DNA from: Terrabacter tumescens
GTDB lineage: Bacteria > Actinomycetota > Actinomycetes > Actinomycetales > Dermatophilaceae
Assembly: GCF_014646815.1 (NCBI RefSeq)
Contig: NZ_BMNZ01000004.1
Coordinates: forward strand, 150,437 to 214,436
DNA: 64,000 bases
Direction of reading: 5' to 3'
Positions 51,539-61,524 of the stretch are shown here, piece after piece; position 1 is the first letter of the stretch; each line of letters opens with the position of its first letter. The notes beneath the pieces were generated by a model that had not been told where the DNA came from, searched no databases, and saw only the letters and a program-made list of their open reading frames with translations. Made by a program: the position numbers and the translations under genes.

Positions 51539-53184
51539 CTCCTTCCCGCCAGCCGTCAGAGCAGACGGACTCGACTCCCACCCACGCCACGACGCCGGCG
51601 CGGGTCGCCTTCGTCGGCTCCGGCCCGGGCGACCCCGGCCTGATGACGCTGCGCGGTCGTGACCTGCTCGCGGCCGCAGACGTCGTGGTGCTCGACCGCA
51701 TCGCCCGCGACGACGTCGTGCTCGAGCACACCCGTCCCGACGTCGAGATCATCGACGCCGGCCACGGCGAGCAGGGTCAGGAGCTCACGCACGCCGTCCG
51801 GGCCAAGCTCGTCGTCAAGGCGGCCAAGTCCGTGGCGCCGGGCGGTCTCGTCGTGCGCCTCATGGACGGCGACCCCGCGACCTTCAACGGCCTCGTCGAG
51901 GAGGTGCGCGCCTGCCGCAAGGCCGGCATCACCTACGACGTGGTCCCGGGCGTCTCCGCCCTGACCGCCGGGCCGACGTATGCCGGTGTGCCCCTGACGT
52001 CGAAGTCGACCGGCGCCGTCCACGTCGTCGGTGTCGACCGCTCGGGCATCGACTGGTCGGCCTACGCCGCCGATACCGACACCCTCGTGCTCCTCGGTGG
52101 CACCGACGGCATCCGCACCGCCCTCGCCGCGCTGCGCGCCGCCGGTCGACCGGCCGACTCGCTCGTCGCCCTGTCGGCCCACGGCACCACGGTGCGCCAG
52201 TCCTCCGTCGCGACGAGCCTCGGCGAGGCCGACGCGGTCTTCGCCGGCAAGGAGCCGCTCGAGGTCTCGCTCGCCGTCGTCTCGCCCAACGTCGCCCTGC
52301 GCGACGAGTTCTCGTGGTTCGAGTCCAAGCCGCTCTTCGGCTGGAAGGTCCTCGTGCCCCGCACCCAGGCCCAGGCCGGCTCGATGGTCGAGCGGCTCGC
52401 CGGCTACGGCGCCACTGCGGACGTCGTGCCGACCATCTCGGTCGAGCCGCCCCGCACCCCGCAGCAGATGGAGAAGGCCGTCAAGGGCCTCGTCACCGGC
52501 CGCTACGAGTGGATCGGCTTCACGTCGGTCAACGCCGTGCGTGCCGTGCGCGAGCGCTTCGAGGAGTTCGGGCTCGACGCACGCGCCTTCGCCGGCCTCA
52601 AGGTCGCCGCGGTCGGTGGTGTCACCGCCGCCGCCCTGCGCGAGTGGGGCATCAACCCCGACCTCGTGCCCGCGGGTGAGCAGTCGGCGGCCGGTCTGCT
52701 CGAGTCGTGGCCCGAGTTCGACGAGATGCTCGACCCGATCAACCGCGTCCTGCTGCCGCGCGCCGACATCGCCACCGAGACGCTCGTCGCCGGGCTGCGC
52801 GACATGGGCTGGGAGGTCGACGACGTGACCGCCTACCGCACCGTGCGCGCCGCGCCGCCGGCCGCGTCGATCCGCGACGCCATCAAGGGCGGCGACTACG
52901 ACGCCGTGCTCTTCACGTCGAGCTCGACGGTGCGCAACCTCGTCGGCATCGCCGGGAAGCCGCACGCCGCAACGGTGGTCGCCTGCATCGGTCCGGCCAC
53001 GGCCAAGACCGCGCAGGAGCACGGGCTCCGTGTCGACGTCCTCGCGCCGGAGGCCTCTGCCCTCAGCCTCGTCGACGCCCTCGCCGGCCACGGCGTCGGA
53101 CTCGCCGTCGCCGCTGCCGAGGCGGAACAGCCCGTCCAGCGTCCCAGCGACAAGCGTCCGGCCTCGCGCCGCCGCGCCCGCTGA
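51535..53184 (+). CDS. hemD: Fused uroporphyrin-III C-methyltransferase-like / uroporphyrinogen-III synthase
   Basis: 549 residues. Residues about 20-255 are a tetrapyrrole methylase fold ([44 protein letters not shown]). The remainder is HemD, the cyclising synthase ([58 protein letters not shown]). The methylase loop, normally GGDPxxFGRG, reads [12 protein letters not shown], so the methyltransferase half may be weakened or serve as scaffold. GGAG is 9 nt before the GTG, which overlaps hemC by 4 nt. This fusion is usual in actinobacteria. Confidence 0.95.
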   Translation: MTPSRQPSEQTDSTPTHATTPARVAFVGSGPGDPGLMTLRGRDLLAAADVVVLDRIARDDVVLEHTRPDVEIIDAGHGEQGQELTHAVRAKLVVKAAKSVAPGGLVVRLMDGDPATFNGLVEEVRACRKAGITYDVVPGVSALTAGPTYAGVPLTSKSTGAVHVVGVDRSGIDWSAYAADTDTLVLLGGTDGIRTALAALRAAGRPADSLVALSAHGTTVRQSSVATSLGEADAVFAGKEPLEVSLAVVSPNVALRDEFSWFESKPLFGWKVLVPRTQAQAGSMVERLAGYGATADVVPTISVEPPRTPQQMEKAVKGLVTGRYEWIGFTSVNAVRAVRERFEEFGLDARAFAGLKVAAVGGVTAAALREWGINPDLVPAGEQSAAGLLESWPEFDEMLDPINRVLLPRADIATETLVAGLRDMGWEVDDVTAYRTVRAAPPAASIRDAIKGGDYDAVLFTSSSTVRNLVGIAGKPHAATVVACIGPATAKTAQEHGLRVDVLAPEASALSLVDALAGHGVGLAVAAAEAEQPVQRPSDKRPASRRRAR

Positions 53185-53194
53185 GGAGCGTCCG

Positions 53195-54160
53195 ATGATC
53201 GAGCGTCCTCGTCGCCTGCGCCAGAACCCCGTCCTGCGCTCACTCGTCGCCGAGACCCGGCTGCACCCGCGTGACCTCGTGCTGCCGGTCTTCGTCGCCG
53301 AGGGCATCACCGAGCCGCGCCCGATCACGAGCATGCCCGGCGTCGACCAGCACACGCTCGAGAGCGTCGTCGAGGTCGCGCACCGCTGCGTCGCGGCCGG
53401 CGTCGGCGGGATCATGCTCTTCGGCGTGCCCCAGCACAAGGACGCCACGGGCAGCGGCGCCGTCGACCCCGACGGCATCCTCAACGTCGCGCTCCGCGCC
53501 GTGCGCGACGCCGTCGGCGACGACCTCGTCGTCATGGCCGACACGTGCCTCGACGAGTTCACCGACCATGGCCACTGCGGCGTGCTCGACGAGCGCGGCC
53601 GGGTCGACAACGACGCGACCAACCTCCTCTACGCCGAGATGGCCGTGGCCCAGGCCCGCGCCGGCGCCCACGTCGTCGCGCCCTCGGGGATGATGGACGG
53701 CCAGGTCGCCGTCATCCGTGAGGCGCTCGACGCCGAGGGCTTCACCGACACCGTGATCCTCGCGTATGCCGCCAAGTACGCCTCGGCGTTCTTCGGCCCG
53801 TTCCGCGAGGCCGTCCAGTCGAGCCTGCAGGGTGACCGCCGCACCTACCAGCAGGACCCGGCCAACGTCGTCGAGTCGCTGCGCGAGATCGACCTCGACA
53901 TCGCCGAGGGCGCCGACATGGTGATGGTCAAGCCCGCGATGTCCTACCTCGACGTCGTCGCGGCAGCCGCCGAGCGCGCCTCGGTGCCGGTCGCGGCCTA
54001 CCAGGTGTCGGGGGAGTACTCCATGATCCACGCGGCCGCGGCCAACGGCTGGATCGACCTGCAGGCGGCGGCGATCGAGTCGCTCGTCTCGATCCGCCGC
54101 GCCGGTGCGCAGGTCGTGCTGACCTACTTCGCACTCGACGTGACCGAATGGACCGCCTGA
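53195..54160 (+). CDS. hemB: Delta-aminolevulinic acid dehydratase (porphobilinogen synthase)
   Basis: 321 residues. The two Schiff-base lysines are in [19 protein letters not shown] near residue 195 and [12 protein letters not shown] near 248. The metal site reads [16 protein letters not shown]: of the three Cys of a zinc-type enzyme, the first and third remain and the middle one is Asp, an intermediate between zinc and magnesium types. AGGAG lies 6-7 nt before the ATG. It completes the rex-hemACDB run; hemL is further on. Confidence 0.96.
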   Translation: MIERPRRLRQNPVLRSLVAETRLHPRDLVLPVFVAEGITEPRPITSMPGVDQHTLESVVEVAHRCVAAGVGGIMLFGVPQHKDATGSGAVDPDGILNVALRAVRDAVGDDLVVMADTCLDEFTDHGHCGVLDERGRVDNDATNLLYAEMAVAQARAGAHVVAPSGMMDGQVAVIREALDAEGFTDTVILAYAAKYASAFFGPFREAVQSSLQGDRRTYQQDPANVVESLREIDLDIAEGADMVMVKPAMSYLDVVAAAAERASVPVAAYQVSGEYSMIHAAAANGWIDLQAAAIESLVSIRRAGAQVVLTYFALDVTEWTA

Positions 54161-54195
54161 CGGCACTACCATCTGGGCAACCGCAGGAGGTTGAC

Positions 54196-54681
54196 ATGTC
54201 AGGTACAGGGGACGACGGCGTGCGGTGGCTCAGTGATGCCGAGCAGGCGTCGTGGCGGGCCATCCTGCGCGGCACGAGGCTGCTCGAGCGTGCGCTCGAC
54301 GACGCGCTCGGCGACGCAGGGCTGCAGCTCAGCGAGTACGAGATCATCTCGATGCTCTCCGAGAGCGCGAACCACCGCCTGCGGATGAGCGAGCTCGCGG
54401 CGATGGTCGTCCAGTCGCGCAGCCGCCTCACGCACACGGCCAAGCGGCTCGAGGACCGTGGCTGGGTCACCCGCGAGCAGTGCGCCGACGACAAGCGCGG
54501 CGTCGAGCTCGTGCTGACCTCGGGCGGGCTCGCGGCCGTCGACGACATCGCGCGCGTCCACGTCGAGAGCGTGCGCGACAACCTCGTCGACATCATGAGC
54601 CCGGCCCAGTTCACCGCGATCGGTGACGCCATGGCCATCGTGCGCGACCACCTCGACCCGACGAGTCTCAGCGGCCGCTGA
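54196..54681 (+). CDS. MarR family transcriptional regulator
   Basis: 161 residues, winged helix with dimerisation helices: ALGDAGLQLSEYEIISMLSESANHRLRMSELAAMVVQSRSRLTHTAKRLEDRGWVTREQC, with the wing ADDKRGVELVLTSGG. AGGAGG 5 nt before the ATG. It lies between hemB and hemL on the same strand and starts 35 nt after hemB, so it may be part of the heme operon. Ligand and targets unknown. Confidence 0.92.
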   Translation: MSGTGDDGVRWLSDAEQASWRAILRGTRLLERALDDALGDAGLQLSEYEIISMLSESANHRLRMSELAAMVVQSRSRLTHTAKRLEDRGWVTREQCADDKRGVELVLTSGGLAAVDDIARVHVESVRDNLVDIMSPAQFTAIGDAMAIVRDHLDPTSLSGR

Positions 54682-54810
54682 GAAGCGTCCCCGACCGATG
54701 GCGTATGCCGTGTGGTTGCGGCCCGGACGTGCGGACGCGTCGCGCGTCCGCGACGGCAACCGCACGGGGTGGCGTCGGGCGGGTCGCCGCGGGCAGCGAC
54801 AATGGTGCCC

Positions 54811-56148
54811 ATGAGCTCGCAGCCGCCTCCCGTCCAGACCGCCTCCGACGCACCCGCGTCCGCAGCGCTCCTCGCGCGCGCCAGCGAGGTGATCCCCGGC
54901 GGCGTGAACTCCCCGGTGCGCGCCTTCCGTGCCGTCGGTGGCACGCCGCGCTTCATGGCGAGCGGGTCCGGGCCCTGGCTCACCGACGCCGACGGCAAGC
55001 GCTACGTCGACCTCATCTGCTCGTGGGGCCCGATGATCCTCGGGCACGCGCACCCGGACGTCCTCGCGGCCGTGACCGAGGCCGCGGCCAAGGGCTTCTC
55101 GTTCGGCACGCCCAGCGAGAACGAGGTGCGCCTCGCCGAGGAGATCGTCGCCCGCGTCGAGCCCGTCGAGCAGGTGCGCCTCGTCAACTCGGGCACCGAG
55201 GCGACGATGTCGGCGATCCGCCTCGCCCGTGGCTTCACCGGGCGTGACGTCGTCGTGAAGTTCGCCGGCTGCTACCACGGCCACGTCGACGCGCTGCTGG
55301 CCTCGGCCGGCTCGGGCGTCGCCACCTTCGCCCTGCCCGACTCGGCCGGCGTCCCGCGCTCGAGCGCCGGCGAGACGATCGTCCTGCCCTACAACGACCT
55401 GCCTGCCCTCGAGGCGGCGTTCGCGGAGCGCGGGCATGAGATCGCGGCCGTCATCACCGAGGCCGCGGCCGGCAACATGGGCGTCGTCCCGCCGGCGCCC
55501 GGCTTCACCGAGGGCCTGCTGCGCATCACCAAGGCCCACGGCGCGCTGCTCGTCTCCGACGAGGTGATGACCGGCTTCCGTTGCAGCCCGTCCGGCTTCT
55601 ACGGCCTGGAGGGGCCGTATGCCGCGGGCGCACCTGACCTCTTCACCTTCGGCAAGGTCATGGGTGGCGGTTTCCCGACCGCGGCCTTCGGCGGTCGCGC
55701 CGACGTCATGGCGCTGCTCGCGCCGCAGGGCCCCGTCTACCAGGCCGGCACCTTGTCCGGTAACCCCGTCGCCTCGGCCGCCGGCCTCGCGACCCTGCAG
55801 GGCTGCACCCCGGCCGTCTACGAGCGGCTCGACGTCGTCTCGCACGCCATCGCCGACGCCGTCGCCGCCGAGCTGTCCGCGGCGTCCGTGCCGCACACGA
55901 TCCAGTGGGCCGGCTCGATGTTCTCCGTCTTCTTCCGCGACGGCGCGGTGAGCAGCTACGACGACGCCAAGGACCAGGACACCAGCGCCTTCCGCCGGTT
56001 CTTCCACTCGATGCTGAGCCAGGGCGTGCACCTGCCGCCGAGCGCCTTCGAGTCGTGGTTCGTCTCGGCCTCGCACGACGACGAGGCCGTCGACCACGTC
56101 ATCGCCGCACTGCCGGCCGCAGCCCGTGCCGCCGCCACCCCCGACTGA
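54811..56148 (+). CDS. hemL: Glutamate-1-semialdehyde 2,1-aminomutase
   Basis: 445 residues, class III aminotransferase fold. [10 protein letters not shown] at residues 30-39, [15 protein letters not shown] near 99, [16 protein letters not shown] near 126 and the PLP-binding Lys282 in [11 protein letters not shown] are all typical. It converts glutamate-1-semialdehyde to 5-aminolevulinate, completing the route begun by HemA. GACAAT at 54798-54803 is 7 nt before the ATG, so it probably has its own leaderless promoter. A perfect hairpin follows the stop. Confidence 0.97.
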   Translation: MSSQPPPVQTASDAPASAALLARASEVIPGGVNSPVRAFRAVGGTPRFMASGSGPWLTDADGKRYVDLICSWGPMILGHAHPDVLAAVTEAAAKGFSFGTPSENEVRLAEEIVARVEPVEQVRLVNSGTEATMSAIRLARGFTGRDVVVKFAGCYHGHVDALLASAGSGVATFALPDSAGVPRSSAGETIVLPYNDLPALEAAFAERGHEIAAVITEAAAGNMGVVPPAPGFTEGLLRITKAHGALLVSDEVMTGFRCSPSGFYGLEGPYAAGAPDLFTFGKVMGGGFPTAAFGGRADVMALLAPQGPVYQAGTLSGNPVASAAGLATLQGCTPAVYERLDVVSHAIADAVAAELSAASVPHTIQWAGSMFSVFFRDGAVSSYDDAKDQDTSAFRRFFHSMLSQGVHLPPSAFESWFVSASHDDEAVDHVIAALPAAARAAATPD

Positions 56149-56158
56149 GACCAAGCCG

Positions 56159-56206
56159 GTTCGAGGTGATCGCGTGGCCTGTGTGCCCACCGCGATCACC
56201 TCGAAC
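56159..56206 (+). terminator. hemL terminator
   Basis: A 16-bp perfect stem (GTTCGAGGTGATCGCG at 56159-56174 with 56191-56206) and 16-nt loop begins 11 nt after the hemL stop. Confidence 0.9.
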
Positions 56207-56330
56207 GGGGCGCGCGGAGGCGGCCACACGGCATACCTGCTCGGGCATTGCCGCCCACGCGCGCGGGGAGGAGGCTGGTCGGTGACGGCGGCGCCGTCGG
56301 GGTGCCGCCCCGAACCGAGGAGGTGGGGTC

Positions 56331-56951
56331 GTGCACGCACGCTCCACGACGGTCATGGGCCGTCCCGGCATGATCGAGACGGGCATCGCGCACATCCAGG
56401 ACGTGGTGATGCCGCAGGTCAGGGCGATGGACGGCTGCGTCGGCCTCTCGATGGTCGCCGACCGCGTCACCGGCCGGTGCATCGTCACGACGGCCTGGCG
56501 TGACGAGTCCGCGATGCGTGCCACCGCCGGGAGCGTCATGCCGATGCGCCAGCAGGCGGCGGACCTCCTCGGCGGGGAGGCAACGGTCGACGCGTGGGAG
56601 ATCGCCTACCTCCACCGCGACCACCGGGTCGCCGACGGCTGCTGCGCCCGGATCACGTGGTCCGAGGCCGACCCCGCGATGGTCGACAGCGTCATCGACG
56701 CCTTCCGCGACGGCATCATGCCGAAGGTCGAGCAGCTCGAGGGCTTCTGCAGCGCAAGCCTTTTCGTCGACCGAGCTGCCGGGCGGTCCTGCCTCACGGT
56801 GACCTACGACTCGCCCGAGGCGATGATGGCGACGCGCAACGCGGCGATGGGACTGCGGGCCGATCTCGTGCAGCAGACCGGCATGAAGGTCACCGAGATC
56901 GGCGAGTTCTCCCTCGCCATCGCGCACCTCGACGTGCCCGAGCTCGTCTGA
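56331..56951 (+). CDS. Protein with two antibiotic-biosynthesis-monooxygenase-like (ABM) halves
   Basis: 206 residues, no firm family name. Two halves each resemble a ferredoxin-like dimeric alpha-beta barrel unit: residues about 14-100 (MIETGIAHIQDVVMPQVRAMDGCVGLSMVADRVTGRCIVTTAWRDESAMRA) and about 105-206 (ITWSEADPAMVDSVIDAFRDGIMPKVEQLEGFCSASLFVDRAAGRSCLTVTYDSPEAMMA). The internal duplication would give a one-chain barrel. AGGAGG lies 7 nt before the GTG. It comes after the hemL terminator, so it is expressed separately, and converges on the LysE gene. Heme-degrading relatives exist, but no catalytic residues can be assigned. Confidence 0.78.
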   Translation: MHARSTTVMGRPGMIETGIAHIQDVVMPQVRAMDGCVGLSMVADRVTGRCIVTTAWRDESAMRATAGSVMPMRQQAADLLGGEATVDAWEIAYLHRDHRVADGCCARITWSEADPAMVDSVIDAFRDGIMPKVEQLEGFCSASLFVDRAAGRSCLTVTYDSPEAMMATRNAAMGLRADLVQQTGMKVTEIGEFSLAIAHLDVPELV

Positions 56952-56981
56952 GCTTCTGAGTCTTTCCAGTCCGTCGCGCTG

Positions 56982-57599
56982 CTAGTGGACGGCGGCGAGC
57001 AGCACGCCGACGCCGACGAACAGTCCGCCGAAGACGCGGTTCAGGGTGCGCTGGCCCGACTCTCGCTGGGTCAGCCGCCCGAGCCCGCGTGCCGCCGCGG
57101 CGAAGAAGAACCACATGACGATGACGTCGATGGCGACGATCGTCGCGGCGAGCACGGCGTACTGCGGCAGCAGCGGCTGATCCGGCCGGATGAACTGCGG
57201 GGTGAAGGCGAGGAAGAAGACGACGGCCTTGGGGTTGGTGAGGTTGACGAGCAGGCCCCGGCGGAACATCGACCACGCCGGCTCGCGCTGGAGCTCGTTG
57301 ACCCGAGTCGCGGCGGCCCTCGAACGGAACTGGCGCACGCCGAGGTAGACGAGGTAGGCGGCACCGGCATACCGGATGACGTTGAAGAGCACGGGGGAGC
57401 CGGCGACGAGCACCCCGACCCCGGCGGCGACGACGACCAGGTGGGTGAGCAGCGCGACCTGCTGGCCGAGGATGCCCCAGATCGAGCGGGACCACCCGGA
57501 GCCGAGCGAGGTGGCCATCGTGTTGACCGCCCCGGCGCCGGGCGTGAGGGAGATGAGCGCGCCCGTCGCGACGAGCGTCAGCCACAGGGACCATGACAC
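56982..57599 (-). CDS. LysE family translocator
   Basis: 205 residues, six membrane spans. The N-terminal ATGALISLTPGAGAVNTMATSLGSG is the LysE/RhtB signature, and MFRRGLLVNLTNPKAVVFFLAFTPQF near residue 113 is the second conserved block. Members export amino acids such as lysine or homoserine lactone. TACACT 7 nt before the GTG on the minus strand suggests a leaderless start. It converges on the ABM-like gene with 30 nt between. Confidence 0.92.
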   Translation of the reverse strand: MSWSLWLTLVATGALISLTPGAGAVNTMATSLGSGWSRSIWGILGQQVALLTHLVVVAAGVGVLVAGSPVLFNVIRYAGAAYLVYLGVRQFRSRAAATRVNELQREPAWSMFRRGLLVNLTNPKAVVFFLAFTPQFIRPDQPLLPQYAVLAATIVAIDVIVMWFFFAAAARGLGRLTQRESGQRTLNRVFGGLFVGVGVLLAAVH

Positions 57600-57728
57600 G
57601 TCCCGGAGTGTAGGTCGGGCCGGCCGGGAGGTGCCGGCCGTTCCACCGACGTCGTCGCACGTCACAGGGGGTGCACAGGCTCGGGTGCGGATTCGGTCCT
57701 GAGCACGACGTTTGAGAGACTGTCGACC

Positions 57729-58397
57729 ATGGGTGAGAGCACGAGCGGGGCGGCGCCGGGCGCCGACGACCTCACGGTCGTGCACCTCTTGCGGCACGGC
57801 GAGGTCCACAACCCCGGGGGCGTGCTCTACGGCCGCCTCGACGGCTTCCACCTCTCGGAGCTCGGGAACGAGATGGCGCACCTCGTCGCGGCCCACCTCG
57901 AGACCAACGACATCACCCACGTCGTCGCGTCCCCGCTCGACCGGGCTCAGGAGACGGCGGCCCCGATCGCCGCCGACCACGAGGTCTCGATCACCACCGA
58001 CGTGCGCGTCATCGAGTCCGAGAACCAGTTCGAGGGTCGCACGGTCAGCAAGCTCGACCTGCTCCACCCGCGCAACTGGCATCTGTTCACCGACATCACC
58101 AAGCCCTCGTGGGGAGAGCCCTACGAGCAGATCGCGGTGCGCATGCTCGCGGCCATCGCCGACGCCCGCGACGCGGCGCGCGGTCACGAGGCCGTCGTCG
58201 TGAGCCACCAGCTGCCCGTGTGGACCGTCCGCAACAAGCTCGAGGGCCGGCGCCTGTGGCACGACCCCCGCAAGCGTGAGTGCACCCTCGCGTCGCTGAC
58301 CTCCCTGACCTACCACGGTGACGAGCTCGCCTCCATCACGTACTCCGAGCCGGCCGCCGAGCTGCTCGCCCGGGCGAGCAGGAGCGTGGGCGCCTGA
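57729..58397 (+). CDS. Histidine phosphatase family protein
   Basis: 222 residues, phosphoglycerate mutase-like. VVHLLRHGEVHNPGGVLYGRLDGFHLSELG holds the catalytic RHG at about residues 24-26, VVASPLDRAQETAAPIA the second Arg, and AVVVSHQLPVWTVRN the second His. Substrate unknown. In actinobacteria this gene regularly begins the resA-ccdA-resBC cluster, as here: its stop overlaps the next start (TGATG). GAGACT 7 nt before the ATG suggests the operon's leaderless promoter. Confidence 0.92.
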   Translation: MGESTSGAAPGADDLTVVHLLRHGEVHNPGGVLYGRLDGFHLSELGNEMAHLVAAHLETNDITHVVASPLDRAQETAAPIAADHEVSITTDVRVIESENQFEGRTVSKLDLLHPRNWHLFTDITKPSWGEPYEQIAVRMLAAIADARDAARGHEAVVVSHQLPVWTVRNKLEGRRLWHDPRKRECTLASLTSLTYHGDELASITYSEPAAELLARASRSVGA

Positions 58398-59011
58398 TGG
58401 ACCACCTCGACCGACGCGCCGTGCTGCGCTGGGGCGCTGTCGCCATGGCCGGAGGGCTCGTGACGTTCGCGGCGGCTTGCTCGTCAGACCCGAACTCCGT
58501 TGCAGACCAGGCACGCTCGGGTGACCGCAAGGGCTACGTCGCCGGTGACGGCTCGATCGAGCAGCTGCCCGTGACCGACCGCGGCGAGCCCGTGAAGCTC
58601 GAGGGCACGACCCTCGAGGGCAAGCCCTGGAGCAGCGCCGACCGCGCCGGCACGGTCCTCGTCGTCAACGTCTGGGGCTCCTGGTGCCCGCCGTGCATCA
58701 AGGAGACGCCCGACCTGCAGAAGGCGTGGGAGTCGGTCCAGGCCAAGGGCAAGAAGGTCGAGTTCATCGGCCTCGACAAGCTCGAGGGCCCCGAGACCGG
58801 CCTCGCGTTCCAGACCGCCAACAAGGTGACCTACCCCTCGCTCGCCTACGACGGGGGCGTCCCGATCCTCGCGCTGCAGGGCAAGGCGTCCGCCACACCC
58901 ACGACCCTCGTCCTCGACCGCGAGGCCCGCATCGCGGCCCGCGTCTCCGGTCCGGTGTCGACCACGACGCTGCTCGGGCTCATCGACGACGTCCTCGCCG
59001 AGAAGGCCTGA
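58397..59011 (+). CDS. resA: TlpA/ResA-type thiol-disulfide oxidoreductase (lipoprotein)
   Basis: 204 residues. The N-terminus has DRRAVLRWG followed by a hydrophobic stretch and TFAAACSS, a lipobox-like end; the twin Arg suggests Tat export. The thioredoxin domain has [19 protein letters not shown] with the CPPC pair near residue 98 and a cis-Pro in [10 protein letters not shown]. It reduces apocytochrome c thiols outside the membrane using electrons passed by CcdA, encoded next. One-base overlap with the phosphatase gene. Confidence 0.92.
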   Translation: MDHLDRRAVLRWGAVAMAGGLVTFAAACSSDPNSVADQARSGDRKGYVAGDGSIEQLPVTDRGEPVKLEGTTLEGKPWSSADRAGTVLVVNVWGSWCPPCIKETPDLQKAWESVQAKGKKVEFIGLDKLEGPETGLAFQTANKVTYPSLAYDGGVPILALQGKASATPTTLVLDREARIAARVSGPVSTTTLLGLIDDVLAEKA

Positions 59012-59018
59012 GGCCGGC

Positions 59019-59762
59019 ATGGGTACCGAGCTCGCCACCGGGTCGCTCCTCGCGGCGGCGCTCGTCGCGCTCGTCGCCGGCTTCGTCTCGTTCGCCTCGC
59101 CGTGCGTGCTGCCCCTCGTGCCGGGCTTCCTCGGCTACGTCACCGGCCTGTCCGACGTCTCGCTCGAGAAGCGGTCGCGGGGCCGGCTCGTCGTCGGGGC
59201 GCTGCTCTTCGTCCTCGGCTTCACGGTCGTCTTCCTCGTCGCCGCTGCGGCCGTCTCGGCCGTCGGCCTGGCCTTCCGGGAGCACCAGAGCGCGCTGCTG
59301 CGCATCGGTGGGGCGGTCGTCCTCGTCATGGGCCTGCTCTTCCTCGGCGTCGGCCGGTCGTATGCCGTGCCGGTCAGCTGGCGACCGCGTGCCGGTCTCG
59401 CCGGGGCTCCGTTGCTCGGAGCGGCCTTCGCCGTCGGCTGGTCGCCGTGCATGGGCCCGACCCTCGGGGCGATCCAGGCCATGGCTGCGCCGATCTCGGC
59501 GGAGTCCGGCTCGATCGTCCGTGGCCTGGCGCTCGCCGGGGTCTACTCGATCGGCCTCGGGCTGCCCTTCGTCCTCATGGCCGCCCTCTGGGAGCGCGCC
59601 GGCAGGGCGAGCGACTGGCTGCGCCGGCACCGCCGCGCCCTGCAGAACGTCGGCGGCCTGCTCCTCGTCGCGGTGGGCCTGCTCATGCTGACCGGTGTCT
59701 GGGAGGACGTCATCGTCTGGATCCAGGTGCGCCTCGTCAACGGCTTCCAGGTGGCGATCTGA
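59019..59762 (+). CDS. ccdA: Cytochrome c biogenesis protein CcdA
   Basis: 247 residues, six membrane helices. The paired Cys motifs [20 protein letters not shown] near residue 28 and [16 protein letters not shown] near 148 relay reducing power from thioredoxin across the membrane to ResA. It starts 7 nt after resA and is followed by resB after 1 nt, consistent with one operon for system II cytochrome c maturation. Confidence 0.94.
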   Translation: MGTELATGSLLAAALVALVAGFVSFASPCVLPLVPGFLGYVTGLSDVSLEKRSRGRLVVGALLFVLGFTVVFLVAAAAVSAVGLAFREHQSALLRIGGAVVLVMGLLFLGVGRSYAVPVSWRPRAGLAGAPLLGAAFAVGWSPCMGPTLGAIQAMAAPISAESGSIVRGLALAGVYSIGLGLPFVLMAALWERAGRASDWLRRHRRALQNVGGLLLVAVGLLMLTGVWEDVIVWIQVRLVNGFQVAI

Positions 59763-59763
59763 C

Positions 59764-61524
59764 ATGAGCACCGACACCGGCCCCACGACCGACAGGGCTC
59801 CCGACGGCTCGGTTCCCGGCGGCAAGGCCACGGCGGGCACCACGGACGCCCGCGGCATACGCAAGGGGATGCGACCCGAGCGGCAGGAGCCGACCCTGCC
59901 GACCCTCGGGGCCCTCGGCATGCTCCGGTGGGGCTGGCGCCAGCTGACGAGCATGCGCACCGCGCTCTTCCTGCTGCTGCTCCTGTCGATCGCGGCCGTG
60001 CCGGGCTCGATCTTCCCGCAGCGCAACATCGACGCCGGCCGGGTCGCCGACTACATCGCCCAGAACCCGACGAGCTCGCCGTGGCTCGACCGGCTCGGCT
60101 TCTTCGACGTCTACGCCTCGCCGTGGTTCTCGGCGATCTACCTGCTGCTCTTCGTCTCGCTCGTCGGCTGCATCGTGCCGCGCACCAAGGTGCACCTGCA
60201 GGCACTGCGCTCCACCCCGCCGCGGGCACCCGCACGGCTCAAGCGGCTCGACGAGCACACCGAGCTCACGACGACCCTCCCGCCCGAGGAGGCCCTCGAG
60301 GCGGCGCGAGCGGTCCTGAAGCGCAAGCGTTTCCGGCTGCACTCGCACGACGGCACGAGCGTGTCGGCCGAGTCCGGCTACCTCCGCGAGACCGGCAACC
60401 TGCTCTTCCACCTGGCCCTGACCGGCATCATCATCGGCATGGCCGTCGGGCACCTGTTCGGCTGGCGCGGTGACATCATCCTCGCCGAGGGCGACAAGTT
60501 CGCCTCGTCGGCCGGCACCTACAACACCATCTCGCCCGGCCCGTGGGTCGACACCGAGACGCTGCCGCCCTTCGTCCTGTCGCTCGACAAGCTCCACGTC
60601 GAGTTCAACGAGACGCCCGGCCGCGACTTCGGCAAGCCGCGCCTCTTCGACGCGCAGACGACGCTCCAGAGCTCGCCCGGCGCGCCCAAGACCGACGAGA
60701 ACGTCTCGGTCAACCACCCGATCACCGTCGACGGCGCCGACATCTTCCTGCTCGGCAACGGCTACACGCCCGTCATCACGGTGCGGGACGCCAAGGGCAA
60801 CGTGCTCTACCGCGAGGCCACCCCGTTCCTCCCGCAGGACCCGAACTACCGGTCCGTCGGCGTCATCAAGGTGCCGTCGGCCTCGCCGAAGCAGCTGGGC
60901 TTCACCGGCTTCTTCCTGCCCACGGCCGAGCCGACCTTCACCAACGGCCCGGTGTCGCTCTTCCCGGATGCGAACAACCCGGAGATCGCGATGTCGCTGT
61001 GGGAGGGCAACCTCTTCCCGGGCGGCGCCCCGCAGTCGGTCTACACGCTCAACACCGAGCAGATGAAGCAGGTGCTGCAGTCCAACGGCTCGCCGGCCCT
61101 CTTCCGGCTCAAGCCCGGCCAGACCAAGGAGCTGCCCGGCGGCCGCGGCTCGATCACCTTCGACAGCGTCAAGCGCTTCGCCGGCCTGTCGGTGCGCACC
61201 GACCCCGGCGCCCCGATCAGCCTCGTCAGCGCGATCCTCGCCACGCTCGGCCTCATCCTCGGCCTCACCATCAAGCGCCGCCGCGTCTTCGTGCGGGTGC
61301 GCCCCGCGACCGCAGCCGACGGCCCGCCGGGTGACACCGGTCACGGCGCCGGCAGCACCCTGGACAGCACCCTTGACAGCCCTCCCGGCGCCGACGGGCG
61401 ACCGGCTACCGTGGTCACCATCGGTGGCCTCTCGAAGGACTCCGACCCCGGCCTCGCCGCGATCGTCACCGCGATCACGACCGGCGTGACCGACCGCCTT
61501 GCAGAACGGACCGACCGCTCGTGA
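59764..61524 (+). CDS. resB: Cytochrome c biogenesis protein ResB
   Basis: 586 residues. Membrane helices near residues 65-82 (TALFLLLLLSIAAVPGS), 120-135 (FSAIYLLLFVSLVGCIVP) and 218-235 (LLFHLALTGIIIGMAVG), a large extracytoplasmic domain, and a fourth helix near 485-505 (LVSAILATLGLILGLTI). The N-terminal 50 residues and C-terminal 80 residues are hydrophilic and variable. With CcsB it forms the heme export and cytochrome c synthetase complex. It overlaps ccsB by 4 nt (GTGA). Confidence 0.95.
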   Translation: MSTDTGPTTDRAPDGSVPGGKATAGTTDARGIRKGMRPERQEPTLPTLGALGMLRWGWRQLTSMRTALFLLLLLSIAAVPGSIFPQRNIDAGRVADYIAQNPTSSPWLDRLGFFDVYASPWFSAIYLLLFVSLVGCIVPRTKVHLQALRSTPPRAPARLKRLDEHTELTTTLPPEEALEAARAVLKRKRFRLHSHDGTSVSAESGYLRETGNLLFHLALTGIIIGMAVGHLFGWRGDIILAEGDKFASSAGTYNTISPGPWVDTETLPPFVLSLDKLHVEFNETPGRDFGKPRLFDAQTTLQSSPGAPKTDENVSVNHPITVDGADIFLLGNGYTPVITVRDAKGNVLYREATPFLPQDPNYRSVGVIKVPSASPKQLGFTGFFLPTAEPTFTNGPVSLFPDANNPEIAMSLWEGNLFPGGAPQSVYTLNTEQMKQVLQSNGSPALFRLKPGQTKELPGGRGSITFDSVKRFAGLSVRTDPGAPISLVSAILATLGLILGLTIKRRRVFVRVRPATAADGPPGDTGHGAGSTLDSTLDSPPGADGRPATVVTIGGLSKDSDPGLAAIVTAITTGVTDRLAERTDRS

